Part shown: positions 18,725 through 28,223 of the stretch, one piece after another | Layout of the letters: each line of letters opens with the position of its first letter | Position numbering within the stretch: position 1 is the first letter of the stretch | NCBI GenBank assembly: GCA_030833315.1 | Contig: JAURHM010000005.1 | Span: 1-64,000, forward strand | Length of the DNA stretch: 64,000 nt | Reading direction: 5' to 3' | Source: Burkholderiales bacterium | Lineage (GTDB): Bacteria > Pseudomonadota > Gammaproteobacteria > Burkholderiales > SG8-41 | Program-made: the position numbers and the translations under genes | The notes under the pieces: model-generated | The model's input: the letters and a program-made list of their open reading frames with translations, nothing else | What the model was told of the DNA's origin: nothing | The model's database searches: none

Positions 18725-19699
18725 TCATTTCCCGCTGATGGCGTCGGCTTTCTGCAGAAGGTTCTGTGCCATGCGGATATTGGCGAGGTCCACCAGACGG
18801 CCGTCAACCTGTACCGCACCCTTGCCCTCGCGCGCGGCCTGCGCCATGGCCTCAACAATGCGTCGGGCCTTGGCGATTTCATCGGCTGAGGGGCTGAATA
18901 CCGCATTCGCCGCTTCAATCTGTGTCGGGTGGATCGCCCACTTGCCCTCGTAACCCATTGCGGCGACACGGCGCGCCGCCGACAGATAGCCTTCTGGATC
19001 CTTGAAGTCGCCGTAAGGGCCGTCGATCGGCCGCAAGCCGTAGGCACGGCAGGCCACCAGGATGCGCACCTGCGCCGCATGCCAGGGGTCAGTCTGATGG
19101 TATTCCCGCTTGCCATCGGCATCGCGGTCCGACAACACGCCATATTCAGGATGCAAGCCGCCGATGATCGTCGTGCGGGCCCGCGTCGAAGCGGCAAAAT
19201 CACCGGAACCGAAAGCCAGTGCCTCGAGCCGGCGGCTGGACTGTGCAATGGCTTCGACATTGGCCAGTCCCAGCGCGGTTTCGATCAGTGCTTCAAAACC
19301 GATACGGTTGGTCCGTCCCTGCGCCGTCTCGATCTGCGTCACCAGCATGTCAAGCGCATAAAGATCGGCGGACACGCCGACCTTCGGCACCACCAGCATG
19401 TCGAGGCGCGGACATTGCTCAACAAGATCAACCACATCGCGGTACATGTAATGGGTATCCAGACCGTTGATACGTACGGCCATGACCTTTTTCCCCCAGT
19501 CCATGTCATTCAGCGCGGCGATGACATTCCTGCGCGCCTGCGGTTTGTCGTCGGGTGCAACGGCATCCTCCAGATCCAGGAAAATGACATCGGCCGCCGA
19601 TTTCGCCGCCTTGTCGAACAGCGCCGGATTAATGCCGGGGACCGCGAGTTCGGAACGCGTCAGTCGTGGCCTTGCGGGTTCGGGCTGTGTGAAGCTCAT
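18725..19699 (-). CDS. CoA ester lyase (HpcH/HpaI aldolase/citrate lyase family)
   Basis: RSELAVPGINPALFDKAAKSAADVIFLDLEDAVAPDDKPQAR; VRINGLDTHYMYRDV. Confidence 0.93.
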   Translation of the reverse strand: MSFTQPEPARPRLTRSELAVPGINPALFDKAAKSAADVIFLDLEDAVAPDDKPQARRNVIAALNDMDWGKKVMAVRINGLDTHYMYRDVVDLVEQCPRLDMLVVPKVGVSADLYALDMLVTQIETAQGRTNRIGFEALIETALGLANVEAIAQSSRRLEALAFGSGDFAASTRARTTIIGGLHPEYGVLSDRDADGKREYHQTDPWHAAQVRILVACRAYGLRPIDGPYGDFKDPEGYLSAARRVAAMGYEGKWAIHPTQIEAANAVFSPSADEIAKARRIVEAMAQAAREGKGAVQVDGRLVDLANIRMAQNLLQKADAISGK

Positions 19700-19700
19700 G

Positions 19701-20591
19701 TCATTTCTCCTTTGCGGGGCTGCTGCCGGACATCGCTTCCAGCACCGTGATCAGCGCGCCGAGATCATCACGGCCACGCCCCTGCCCCATCAATGCATTG
19801 ATCTGCTGCATCACCAATGCACCGCCGGGCGAAGCCAGTCCAGCCTCATGCGCGAGCCCGAGAATGATGCCGAGATCCTTGTGATACAGCCGCGTGTCGA
19901 TGCCGTTTTCGAAATTGCGGTCAACCATGCGTTTGCCGAACAGGTCCATGACCCGGCTCGCCGCAACACCACCCATCAGCACTTCGCGTACCTTGCCGGG
20001 ATCGGCACCCAGCCGCGCCGCCAGATGCAGTGATTCAGCCACACCCTGAGTCGCCACCAACAGCGCCAGCTGATTACAGGCCTTGGTCACCTGCCCGGCA
20101 CCAATGTCACCGACACGGGTAATCGTCTTGCCCATGCAGGCAAACAAAGGTTTGATGCGCTCAAACACATCCGCCTTGCCACCGACCATGATCGACAGGG
20201 TCGCCTGTTCAGCACCCATCGGGCCACCGGAAACAGGTGCATCGAGCATCTCGATACCCTTGGCCGAAAGCTGCTTTGCCACCGCGCGCGCCACGGCCGG
20301 TGAAATGGTTTCCATGTCGACCAGCACAAGACCAGCCTTCGCACCATGGATAATGCCGTTGGCGCCTAGTGCTACTTGCTCAAAATCGCTGGAGGCGGTA
20401 ACCATCGTGAACACCACATCCGATGCCGCAGCCAGTGCCGCCGGCGTTTCGTAAGACGTGGCGCCGGTGGCGACCAGCGGCTGAGTACTTTCAGCACGGC
20501 GCCCCCACACGCCCAACTGATGACCACCCTTGTGCAGATGCTGAGCCATATGGCGCCCCATCGCGCCCAATCCAATGAATCCGACTTTCAA
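19701..20591 (-). CDS. NAD(P)-dependent beta-hydroxyacid dehydrogenase (tartronate semialdehyde reductase-like)
   Basis: MKVGFIGLGAMGRHMAQHLHKGGHQLGVWGR; DAPVSGGPMGAEQATLSIMVGG. Confidence 0.92.
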   Translation of the reverse strand: MKVGFIGLGAMGRHMAQHLHKGGHQLGVWGRRAESTQPLVATGATSYETPAALAAASDVVFTMVTASSDFEQVALGANGIIHGAKAGLVLVDMETISPAVARAVAKQLSAKGIEMLDAPVSGGPMGAEQATLSIMVGGKADVFERIKPLFACMGKTITRVGDIGAGQVTKACNQLALLVATQGVAESLHLAARLGADPGKVREVLMGGVAASRVMDLFGKRMVDRNFENGIDTRLYHKDLGIILGLAHEAGLASPGGALVMQQINALMGQGRGRDDLGALITVLEAMSGSSPAKEK

Positions 20592-20632
20592 TGCAGTTCT
20601 CCTGTTATGCGCGCTGTATCACGTCGACTGAA

Positions 20633-21601
20633 TCACGTTCGACTGATCCAACCGAAGGCCATGATCAGCGGCAGCGTCAGCCAGAACAGTATGGTACTCC
20701 AGCCGATCAGCAAGGCTGCAGCGCCTGAATCCAGTTTGAAACGATCCGCCAGCAGCAAGGCCGTCATCATTGCCGGTGTCGTACCTTCGACCACCGCGGC
20801 ATACTGCGCCTCACCCATCGGCGAATAAATCAGCGGCGCAATCAGCCAAACGATGAAGGGCGTCAACAGCAGTTTGATGCCGACCACGGACAGAATTTCG
20901 CCGCGCGGCACCAGATTGCGCCAGGGGATGGTCATGCCCAGCACGAACAGGATCACCGGAATCGTCGCCTGACCGATGAAGCGCGTCGCGGCAACCAGCG
21001 GCTCATAGGTCAAACCCAGCTGCTGGCAGGTGAAGCCCGATAGAAAAGCCCAGATCGGCGGCATCGTCAGCACCACACCGATCACTGAAGGCCGTGCTGC
21101 ATCGCCATCGTGCGAGCCCAGTCGCGTGGCGATCCACACGCCAAGCGTCCACACCAGCGGCATCGTCATCAACATGTCATTGAACACCGCGTAGCGGATC
21201 GACTCGGCACCGAAAAAAAACACCAGGAGGGGCGCGCCGATATTGAAGGTGTTGCCAAACATGCCACCGAGCATCAGCGCGGCACGGGTGCGGTCGCTGA
21301 GACCGGGCCACAGCGGCAATCGATAAAGCATCAAATAAAGAAAGCCGCCGGAGATCAGTGACGCGATGCCCACCAGCAGCGGCACCGACAGCAGATCGCG
21401 GCTGATCGGCGTACTCGACGCCACCGCAAACAGGATGCAGGGATAAAACAGATACATCACCAGCCGGTTCAGGCTGCTGCGCATCTGTTCGACATCGGTG
21501 TCCGGAAAAAAACGTGTCCACAACGCGCCGGCGCAAACCAGCAGCGACAGCGGCAGCATGACCTGCACCATCAGGTCGACGAGTTGGGTGGCGTAATTCA
21601 T
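20633..21601 (-). CDS. AEC family transporter (auxin efflux carrier superfamily)
   Basis: Multi-pass membrane protein; RSSLNRLVMYLFYPCILF; SVVGIKLLLTPFIVWLIAPL. Confidence 0.85.
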   Translation of the reverse strand: MNYATQLVDLMVQVMLPLSLLVCAGALWTRFFPDTDVEQMRSSLNRLVMYLFYPCILFAVASSTPISRDLLSVPLLVGIASLISGGFLYLMLYRLPLWPGLSDRTRAALMLGGMFGNTFNIGAPLLVFFFGAESIRYAVFNDMLMTMPLVWTLGVWIATRLGSHDGDAARPSVIGVVLTMPPIWAFLSGFTCQQLGLTYEPLVAATRFIGQATIPVILFVLGMTIPWRNLVPRGEILSVVGIKLLLTPFIVWLIAPLIYSPMGEAQYAAVVEGTTPAMMTALLLADRFKLDSGAAALLIGWSTILFWLTLPLIMAFGWISRT

Positions 21602-21687
21602 CAGAAGGAAGGATCCGACGGCGGCATGGCAGCCGCCGTCGAGGAATTATAAATTATTCAATAAAAACAGATACTTGCTTTATACGC

Positions 21688-22671
21688 CTAGCGGCGCGCT
21701 TCCGGATTGATCAGATTCGGCGGCAGTTTGCCCTGCAGTGCGGCCACCAGATTCTGCGCCGCCAGCATCGCCATCGCTTTGCGCGTCGCTTCGGTGGAGC
21801 TGCCGACATGCGGCGCGAGCACCACGTTGTCGAGCTTGAGGAATTCGGGATTGAGCTTCGGCTCGTTCTCGTAAACATCCAGACCGGCGCCGCGGATGCC
21901 GCCTTTTTTCAGGACATCGATCAGCGCGGCGTCATTCACGACACCACCACGCGTCGAATTGATCAGGATCGCGGACGGTTTCATTTTCGCCAGTTGGGCG
22001 GCGCCGATCAGATGGTGGGTCTGCGGCGAATACGGCACCTGCAGCACGATGAAATCGGATTGCGCCAGCAGTTCGTCGAACGACACATAACTCGCGTTGC
22101 ATATGCGCTCGAGCTCCGGCGCGATGGGCTTGCGGTTGTGATAAATCACTTTCATCTCGAAGCCGAAGGCGCGGCGTGCGATCGCCTGCCCGATGCGACC
22201 CATGCCGACAATGCCCAGCGTCGCGTGATGCACATCCACACCCAGCCACTGCTTCAACTGCCACCCCGTCCATTCACCATTGCGGATGCGGCGCTCGACT
22301 TCGGTAATCCGGCGCGCCGTGCCCAGCATCAGCGTCCATGCCAGATCAGCCGTGCTGTCATCGAGCACGCCAGGGGTATTCGTGGCCATCACGCCGCGCG
22401 CCGTGCAGGCAGGGACGTCGATGTTGTTGTAACCCACAGCGATATTGGCCACCGCCTTCAGTTTCGGCGCCGCCGTCAGCAGCGCGGAATCCACTTTGTC
22501 GGTCAGCGCGCACATCAGACCGTCGCAATCCGCAAGCGCCTTGCCGAGGGCTTCAGGCGCATAAGGAAGATCGCGCTGGTTATCCAGCACTTGGCAATGC
22601 TGCCGCAGATAGTCGAGGGTTTCGTCGAAGACTTCGCGGGTGACCAGCACCCGGGGTTTTTGAGAGCTCAT
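21688..22671 (-). CDS. D-glycerate/2-hydroxyacid dehydrogenase
   Basis: PRVLVTREVFDETLDYLRQHC; LGIVGMGRIGQAIARRAFGFEMKVIYHNR; NSTRGGVVNDAALIDVLKKGGIRGAGLDVYENEP. Confidence 0.93.
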   Translation of the reverse strand: MSSQKPRVLVTREVFDETLDYLRQHCQVLDNQRDLPYAPEALGKALADCDGLMCALTDKVDSALLTAAPKLKAVANIAVGYNNIDVPACTARGVMATNTPGVLDDSTADLAWTLMLGTARRITEVERRIRNGEWTGWQLKQWLGVDVHHATLGIVGMGRIGQAIARRAFGFEMKVIYHNRKPIAPELERICNASYVSFDELLAQSDFIVLQVPYSPQTHHLIGAAQLAKMKPSAILINSTRGGVVNDAALIDVLKKGGIRGAGLDVYENEPKLNPEFLKLDNVVLAPHVGSSTEATRKAMAMLAAQNLVAALQGKLPPNLINPEARR

Positions 22672-22696
22672 GATGTCGGATCACCAGGTTGAAAGA

Positions 22697-24019
22697 TCAA
22701 CGGACAACGTCGCACAGCCATCGTGCGGCGCGCAGCAACTGCGCATCGCAGTAGCGCGGCGCCACCAGTTGCACGCCCAGCGGCAGACCGTTCGTGCCGC
22801 GCAACAGCGGCAAGGTCAGCGACGGCATGCCGCAGAAAGTCCACAGCGTACAGAAAGCAGGGTCCCCGGTCGAGTCCAGCCCCCGCGGCGCGGTACCGGG
22901 AACCGCCGGCGTCATGATCACATCGCAGTTCGCATACAACGGCTCGAACGCGGCATTGACTGCGGCGATGCGTTCAAGCGCATGCTGGTAATCGACCGCG
23001 GAAATCGCGCGCCCACGCTCTATCTGGCTGCGCAGCGACTGCGACAAGCGGTCCCGCCCCCGCTGCCACTCGGCATCGTAGTTCGCGGCAATCTCGGCCT
23101 CCATCACGGTGCGCTGCCAGTCCCATACGCCAACAGCGGCCTCCGGCATTTCCAGCTCAATGACCGCACTGCCGAGACGCGCAGAGAGCCCTGCAAGCGC
23201 TTCACGCGCATCAAAGGCCATGCGGTTCCAGATCGAGGTTTTGACAAACGCCACCCGCGGCAGCCGCGACGGCACGGTGGCACCACCTTCGAGCCAGCGC
23301 GGTAAAGCGGCTGCGTCGCACAGAGTTTCTGCAATCAGTGCTGCGTCTTCCGGTGTCCGCGCAAACACGCCGATCTGGTCCAGGGCAGGTGATTGACGCA
23401 ACACACCGTCGCGATTGATCAGCCCATAGGAAGGTTTGAATCCGACCACGCCGCAGAACGCCGCCGGCCGGATCACCGAGCCGTTGGTCTGCGTGCCCAC
23501 GGCCAGCGGCACCATGCCTGCAGCGACTGCCGCAGCCGACCCGCTCGACGAACCGCCGGGCGTATGTTCAGGATTATGCGGATTGCGGGTTTTGCCCGGA
23601 GAGTAAGTGGCCAGCTCCGTCGTGACGGTCTTGCCCATGATGATCGCGCCCGCCGCGCGCAGGCGCGCCACAACAGCGGCATCCTTTACAGGTCGCCGGC
23701 CGGCATGCAGAACGGTGCCGTTCTCGGTCGGCATGTCCGCGGTGTCGATGATGTCCTTGATTCCGACCGGCACGCCATGCAATGCACCCAGCGGCGCACC
23801 GGAGGCGCGGCGCCGGTCGGCGGCACGCGCCTGCTCGAGCGCAAGCCCGGAATCGAGGAAGGTCCAAGCCTGAACCCGCTCATCGACCTGCGCGATACGG
23901 TCGAGACAACTGCGCACGGCCGCCTCGGCGCTGAATGCGCCGTTGCGGATGCCCTCGGCCAAAGCTGCGGCGCCGAGGGTATGCAATTCACCCCCGGCCG
24001 ATAACATCCGGTCAGGCAC
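22697..24019 (-). CDS. Amidase (amidase signature family)
   Basis: GVPVGIKDIIDTADMPTENGT; PGGSSSGSAAAVAAGMVPLAVGTQTNGSVIRPAAFCGVVGFKPSYG. Confidence 0.95.
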   Translation of the reverse strand: MPDRMLSAGGELHTLGAAALAEGIRNGAFSAEAAVRSCLDRIAQVDERVQAWTFLDSGLALEQARAADRRRASGAPLGALHGVPVGIKDIIDTADMPTENGTVLHAGRRPVKDAAVVARLRAAGAIIMGKTVTTELATYSPGKTRNPHNPEHTPGGSSSGSAAAVAAGMVPLAVGTQTNGSVIRPAAFCGVVGFKPSYGLINRDGVLRQSPALDQIGVFARTPEDAALIAETLCDAAALPRWLEGGATVPSRLPRVAFVKTSIWNRMAFDAREALAGLSARLGSAVIELEMPEAAVGVWDWQRTVMEAEIAANYDAEWQRGRDRLSQSLRSQIERGRAISAVDYQHALERIAAVNAAFEPLYANCDVIMTPAVPGTAPRGLDSTGDPAFCTLWTFCGMPSLTLPLLRGTNGLPLGVQLVAPRYCDAQLLRAARWLCDVVR

Positions 24020-24034
24020 TGCGCATCGCCGCGC

Positions 24035-26053
24035 TTATTTGTACAGCGTTTGCGGCAGCCACAGGCCGATGCCCGGGAAGATGTACAGCAACGCCAGCGC
24101 AATCACCTGAATCACCATGAAGGGCATCATCCCCATGAAGATCTGGTTCAGCGTCACATGCTTTGGCGCCACGCCCTTCAGGTAAAACGCAGCCATAGCC
24201 ACCGGCGGCGACAGGAAGGCCGTCTGCAGATTCAGCGCCACCAGCAGCCCGAAGAACAGCGGGTCGATGCCGAACTTGGGCAGCAGCGGAATAAAAATCG
24301 GCATGAAGATGACGATGATCTCAGTCCACTCCAGCGGCCAGCCGAGAATGAAGATGATGAACTGCGCCAACAGCATGAACTGCAGCGGGGTGAGCCCCAG
24401 CGACAGCACCCACTTTTCGATGATCTCCTGCCCCCCGAGCAGCGCAAACGCCGCTGAAAAAATCGCCGACCCGACGAACAGCCAGCACACCATCGCGCTG
24501 GTTTTGGCAGTCAGGAACGAAGATTCCTTCAAAATCGTACCCAGTTCGCGGACCGTGGTACCGACTGCGCCGCCGGCGTTGCCGCGGTAATGTGCGATGT
24601 AACGGTAGGCCGCCGCCAGCACGAATCCGCCGAAAGCACCGACGGCTGCGGCTTCGGTCGGCGTCGCCAGACCGAGCACGATGGAACCGAGCACGGCCAG
24701 AATCAGCACTGCAAGCGGGAAAAATGAACCAAGTAGCATCTTGAAGATTTCAAGGCGCTGCCAGTTCATCATCCAGTAAATCAGCAGCAGGAAGCCGGCG
24801 CCGATCCCGAACATAACCCAGTACCAGTTGGGCACGGGCAGTGTCTCGGCCGCAACAACCGGCGCTGCCGCAGCGGCCGGCGACTGCGGCACGTCCGCTT
24901 GAGCCGGCGCTGCGGCAACCTGCGGCTTCTCACCCTCGACCGGCGGCTCGGTCAGCCCCGTGCCTTCGGTGGATTTTCCCGCATTGCCTTCAGCCGGCGG
25001 TTCGGACAGCCCGGTACCGGCATCACCCGCACTCGCGACCGGCTCTTTGACATCCGCCGCAAACTCGCCACCCGCCTGCACCAGACCCGCCGTATTTACC
25101 TCCTCAACAGGCGCGGTCGCCATGCTGTAGGAAAAAGCCAGGATCCCGATAATCGTGAGCGCGGGCAGAAGAACTATGAAAAATTGCTTCAGAACGGTCA
25201 TTGACGGCACACCGGGCGCACCGCCCATCGAACGCGCCAGCCCGACCAGCGCGTTGTGTCCGCGCGCCTGAAGCTTCTCGGCAAAAGAAGGCAACGCCAC
25301 ATGACGCTCGGCCTCCGGCAGCGGCGGCATCCACTCCGGCTTGATCATCGCCATCAGGATCACATAGCCGACATAAAGGCTCGCCAGCATGATGCCGGGG
25401 AAAAAGGCGCCCGCGTACAACTGCACCACGGAAACACCGGCTGTAGCGCCGTAAACAATCAGCAGCACCGACGGCGGAATCAGGATGCCGAGACATCCAC
25501 CTGCGGTAATCGCACCGGCGGCGATCTTGGTGTTGTAGCCGGCGCGAAGCATTGCGGGCATCGCCAGCAGGCCCATCAGCGTCACTACGGCCCCGACAAT
25601 GCCGGTTGCCGTCGCAAAAATCGCACAGGTCACGATGGTTGCGACCGCGAGCGAGCCCGGTACGCGCGCCATCGACAGGTGCAGACTCTTGAACAGCCGC
25701 TCGATCAGCGCCGCCCGCTCAACGAGGTAACCCATAAACACGAACAACGGCACGGCAATCAGCACGTCATTTGACATCACCCCGTAAGCGCGCTGCACCA
25801 TCAGGTCGAGCACCTGCCGGACGGCAAGATCCGGATTGACACCACGATAGAAAAACCAGGAAAACGCGACACCCATCCCCATCAGCGTAAAAGCCGTGGG
25901 AAATCCGAGCATGATCGCCACCACCACAAGGGCCAGCATCAGCAGCCCGAGGCTGCCGTTGGTCAGATTGGTCCACGGCGTAAAAATGATCACCGGCGTC
26001 ACGATCAATGCCATGATGATGAAGCCGAACCAGAGTTCTTTGCGGATTTTCAT
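24035..26053 (-). CDS. TRAP transporter large permease subunit (DctM) with a Pro/Ala-rich insertion
   Basis: MKIRKELWFGFIIMALIVTPVIIFTPWTNLTNGSLGLLMLALVVVAIMLGFPTAFTLMGMG...; ATGA coupling with DctQ; upstream extension in ORF track rejected. Confidence 0.92.
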   Translation of the reverse strand: MKIRKELWFGFIIMALIVTPVIIFTPWTNLTNGSLGLLMLALVVVAIMLGFPTAFTLMGMGVAFSWFFYRGVNPDLAVRQVLDLMVQRAYGVMSNDVLIAVPLFVFMGYLVERAALIERLFKSLHLSMARVPGSLAVATIVTCAIFATATGIVGAVVTLMGLLAMPAMLRAGYNTKIAAGAITAGGCLGILIPPSVLLIVYGATAGVSVVQLYAGAFFPGIMLASLYVGYVILMAMIKPEWMPPLPEAERHVALPSFAEKLQARGHNALVGLARSMGGAPGVPSMTVLKQFFIVLLPALTIIGILAFSYSMATAPVEEVNTAGLVQAGGEFAADVKEPVASAGDAGTGLSEPPAEGNAGKSTEGTGLTEPPVEGEKPQVAAAPAQADVPQSPAAAAAPVVAAETLPVPNWYWVMFGIGAGFLLLIYWMMNWQRLEIFKMLLGSFFPLAVLILAVLGSIVLGLATPTEAAAVGAFGGFVLAAAYRYIAHYRGNAGGAVGTTVRELGTILKESSFLTAKTSAMVCWLFVGSAIFSAAFALLGGQEIIEKWVLSLGLTPLQFMLLAQFIIFILGWPLEWTEIIVIFMPIFIPLLPKFGIDPLFFGLLVALNLQTAFLSPPVAMAAFYLKGVAPKHVTLNQIFMGMMPFMVIQVIALALLYIFPGIGLWLPQTLYK

Positions 26054-26661
26054 TTGCCGGCTCCATTTCCCGCCGACACGGCCGCCCCGACATCCTTGGC
26101 TTGAACCATCTCCTTCAGCTTGTCGACATCTACCTCCTCGACGTCCTCCTCGCGCGAAGGCCATTCACCCTGACGGATACAGACAATGCAGCGCACGATC
26201 TCAACCAGACCTTGCGCCAGCAGGAACAGACCGGCCAGCGGAATCACGGTTTTGAACGGGTAAACCGGCGGGCCGTCCGCGGTGATATTGGAATGCTCGT
26301 TGATCGCCCAGGATTCGGCAGCGTAGAAATAGCCGGCGTAGGTCAGCGCCACAACGCCGGGAATGAAAAACAGGAAATAAAGTGTCAGATCCAGTGTGGC
26401 CTGCGTCCGCGGCTCAAAAAAACCGTAGAGCACGTCACCGCGTACGTGGCCGTTCTTTGACAGCGTGTAAGCGCCGGACATCATGAACAGCGTGCCGTAG
26501 AGCATGATCATCGCGTCGAAGGCCCAGGCGTGCGGGGCATCCAGCACATAGCGGGAAAACACTTCCCAGGAAATCAGTATCGTCAACCCGACAATCAGCC
26601 ATGAGAAAAAGTGGCCGACGAACGTACTGACCTTGTCGATGAACAGCAGAATTTTTTGCAT
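26050..26661 (-). CDS. TRAP transporter small permease subunit (DctQ)
   Basis: WLIVGLTILISWEVFSRYVLDAPHAWAFDAMIMLYGTLFMMSGAYTLSKNGHVRGDVLYG. Confidence 0.92.
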   Translation of the reverse strand: MQKILLFIDKVSTFVGHFFSWLIVGLTILISWEVFSRYVLDAPHAWAFDAMIMLYGTLFMMSGAYTLSKNGHVRGDVLYGFFEPRTQATLDLTLYFLFFIPGVVALTYAGYFYAAESWAINEHSNITADGPPVYPFKTVIPLAGLFLLAQGLVEIVRCIVCIRQGEWPSREEDVEEVDVDKLKEMVQAKDVGAAVSAGNGAGK

Positions 26662-26721
26662 GTTTCTTTACTCAATGTCGTTGTTACTGGCGGTTACACA
26701 TAAATGCCGGAGCGGTCGTCC

Positions 26722-26757
26722 TAAAAAAAACACCATCCGGGCTGGCCGGATGGTGTT
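26722..26757 (-). terminator. Rho-independent terminator downstream of dctP, between dctP and dctQM
   Basis: caccatccgg-gctgg-ccggatggtg perfect 10-bp stem, A8 on its left (U8 on the minus transcript). Confidence 0.88.
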
Positions 26758-26783
26758 TTCAACGGTCTCGTGCCAATCCTGAA

Positions 26784-27944
26784 TCAGGACTTCTTGGCCG
26801 GAGCCGCCTTCTTGGCAAAGTAGTGGTTGTAAGCCATGCGGCGGTTGACGTTGGTATCCAGATCCCAGCGCACGGCGCGCTCGGCGAACTTGCGCTGCGA
26901 TTCCTCGATTTCGCGGAACAGCGCATTGTCCTTGCGCTTGGCCACAGCGTCGTCGTAGCCGTTGAGCTGCGCCTGCAACACGGCATCCGGGGTCTTGTAG
27001 AACTTGACGCCCTGCTTCTGCTGCATCTCGATGTAATCCTGGGAATAGCGGTGCACCGCCTTCCAGGACATGTCGGAGGATGCGGCATCAACGGCATTTT
27101 CGATGATCGCTTTCATCTTCGCCGGCAGCGCATCGAACTTGCCCTTGTTGAACATGATCTCGAACTGCTCGGCGTTCTGGTGGAAGCTCTGCAGCATGCA
27201 GACCTTGGACACGTCGGGGAAACCGAGCAAGCGGTCGGACGAGGCGTTGTTGAACTCGGCCGCGTCGAGCAGGCCGCGGTCCATCGCCGGCACGATCTCG
27301 CCGCCGGGCAGCGCGTTGACCGCAGCGCCCATCGCCGTGAACACGTCAATCGAAATACCGACGGTGCGGAACTTCAGCCCTTTCATGTCCTGCACTTTGG
27401 TGATCGGTTTCTTGAACCAGCCCAGCGGCTGCGTCGGCATCGGACCGTAGGGGAACGACACCACGTTGGCGCCGATCGAGCCGTAGAGCTTGGCGAGCAG
27501 TTCCTTGCCGCCGCCGTATTTGTGCCAGGCCAGCAGCATGTTGGCATCCATGCCATAGGCCGGGCCCGAACCCCACAGCGCCAGCGCATTCTGTTTGCCG
27601 TAGTGGTACACCAGCACGCCATGACCGCCATCGAGTGTGCCCTTGGACACTGCGTCGAGCAGCTGGAAGGCGGGAACCACGGCGCCAGCGGGCAGCACTT
27701 CGATTTTGAGATCGCCGCCGGTCATGTCATTGACTTTCTTGGCGAAATCGAGAGCGTACTCGTGGAAAATATCCTTGGCCGGCCACGTGCTCTGCCACCG
27801 CATCGTAATCGGGCCGGCCTGGGCCTTGGCGATCATCGGGAAACCGGCGGCGACAACGCCAGTGGTCGCGGCAGCCGCGCCAGTCAGGAATTTGCGGCGG
27901 GTCGGGCTTGCTTCAGCAGCCTTTTTATCCTGTTTCTTAACCAT
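26784..27944 (-). CDS. TRAP transporter substrate-binding protein (DctP family), probable Tat signal
   Basis: TRRKFLTGAAAATTGVVAAGFPMIAKAQAGPITMRWQSTWPAKDIFHEYALDFAKKVNDMTGG. Confidence 0.93.
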   Translation of the reverse strand: MVKKQDKKAAEASPTRRKFLTGAAAATTGVVAAGFPMIAKAQAGPITMRWQSTWPAKDIFHEYALDFAKKVNDMTGGDLKIEVLPAGAVVPAFQLLDAVSKGTLDGGHGVLVYHYGKQNALALWGSGPAYGMDANMLLAWHKYGGGKELLAKLYGSIGANVVSFPYGPMPTQPLGWFKKPITKVQDMKGLKFRTVGISIDVFTAMGAAVNALPGGEIVPAMDRGLLDAAEFNNASSDRLLGFPDVSKVCMLQSFHQNAEQFEIMFNKGKFDALPAKMKAIIENAVDAASSDMSWKAVHRYSQDYIEMQQKQGVKFYKTPDAVLQAQLNGYDDAVAKRKDNALFREIEESQRKFAERAVRWDLDTNVNRRMAYNHYFAKKAAPAKKS

Positions 27945-28223
27945 TTACTCCTCCAGATTACAGTTAAAGCGCGGGACCGCAACAGGCCGGGGCCAGCGAG
28001 TTTTTATTGAAAACTTCTGCTTGAGCCTGTTACGACATTTCGGGAAAACAACAAGTTGTACCCTTAAATTTTATTTTTGCTTAAAACCATTTCAGGGCAA
28101 AAGGCATCCTAGCGCCCGCATACGCCAAAATCAAGCCTACCCCCTCGTAACAATTGAATACTTACATGAATCTGACAGGGGTTTGTTACCTGATGAAATC
28201 CGCAATGCAACAACGCCTGCCCA

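Noticed and set aside
26054-26164. N-terminal extension of the DctM ORF (MAFARGGRRGGRCRQ...)
   Set aside because: Lies within dctQ out of frame; ATG at 26053 gives the normal ATGA coupling.
26823-28010. 395-aa plus-strand ORF
   Set aside because: Antisense to the dctP gene, which has a Tat signal and family motifs; no RBS or domain support.
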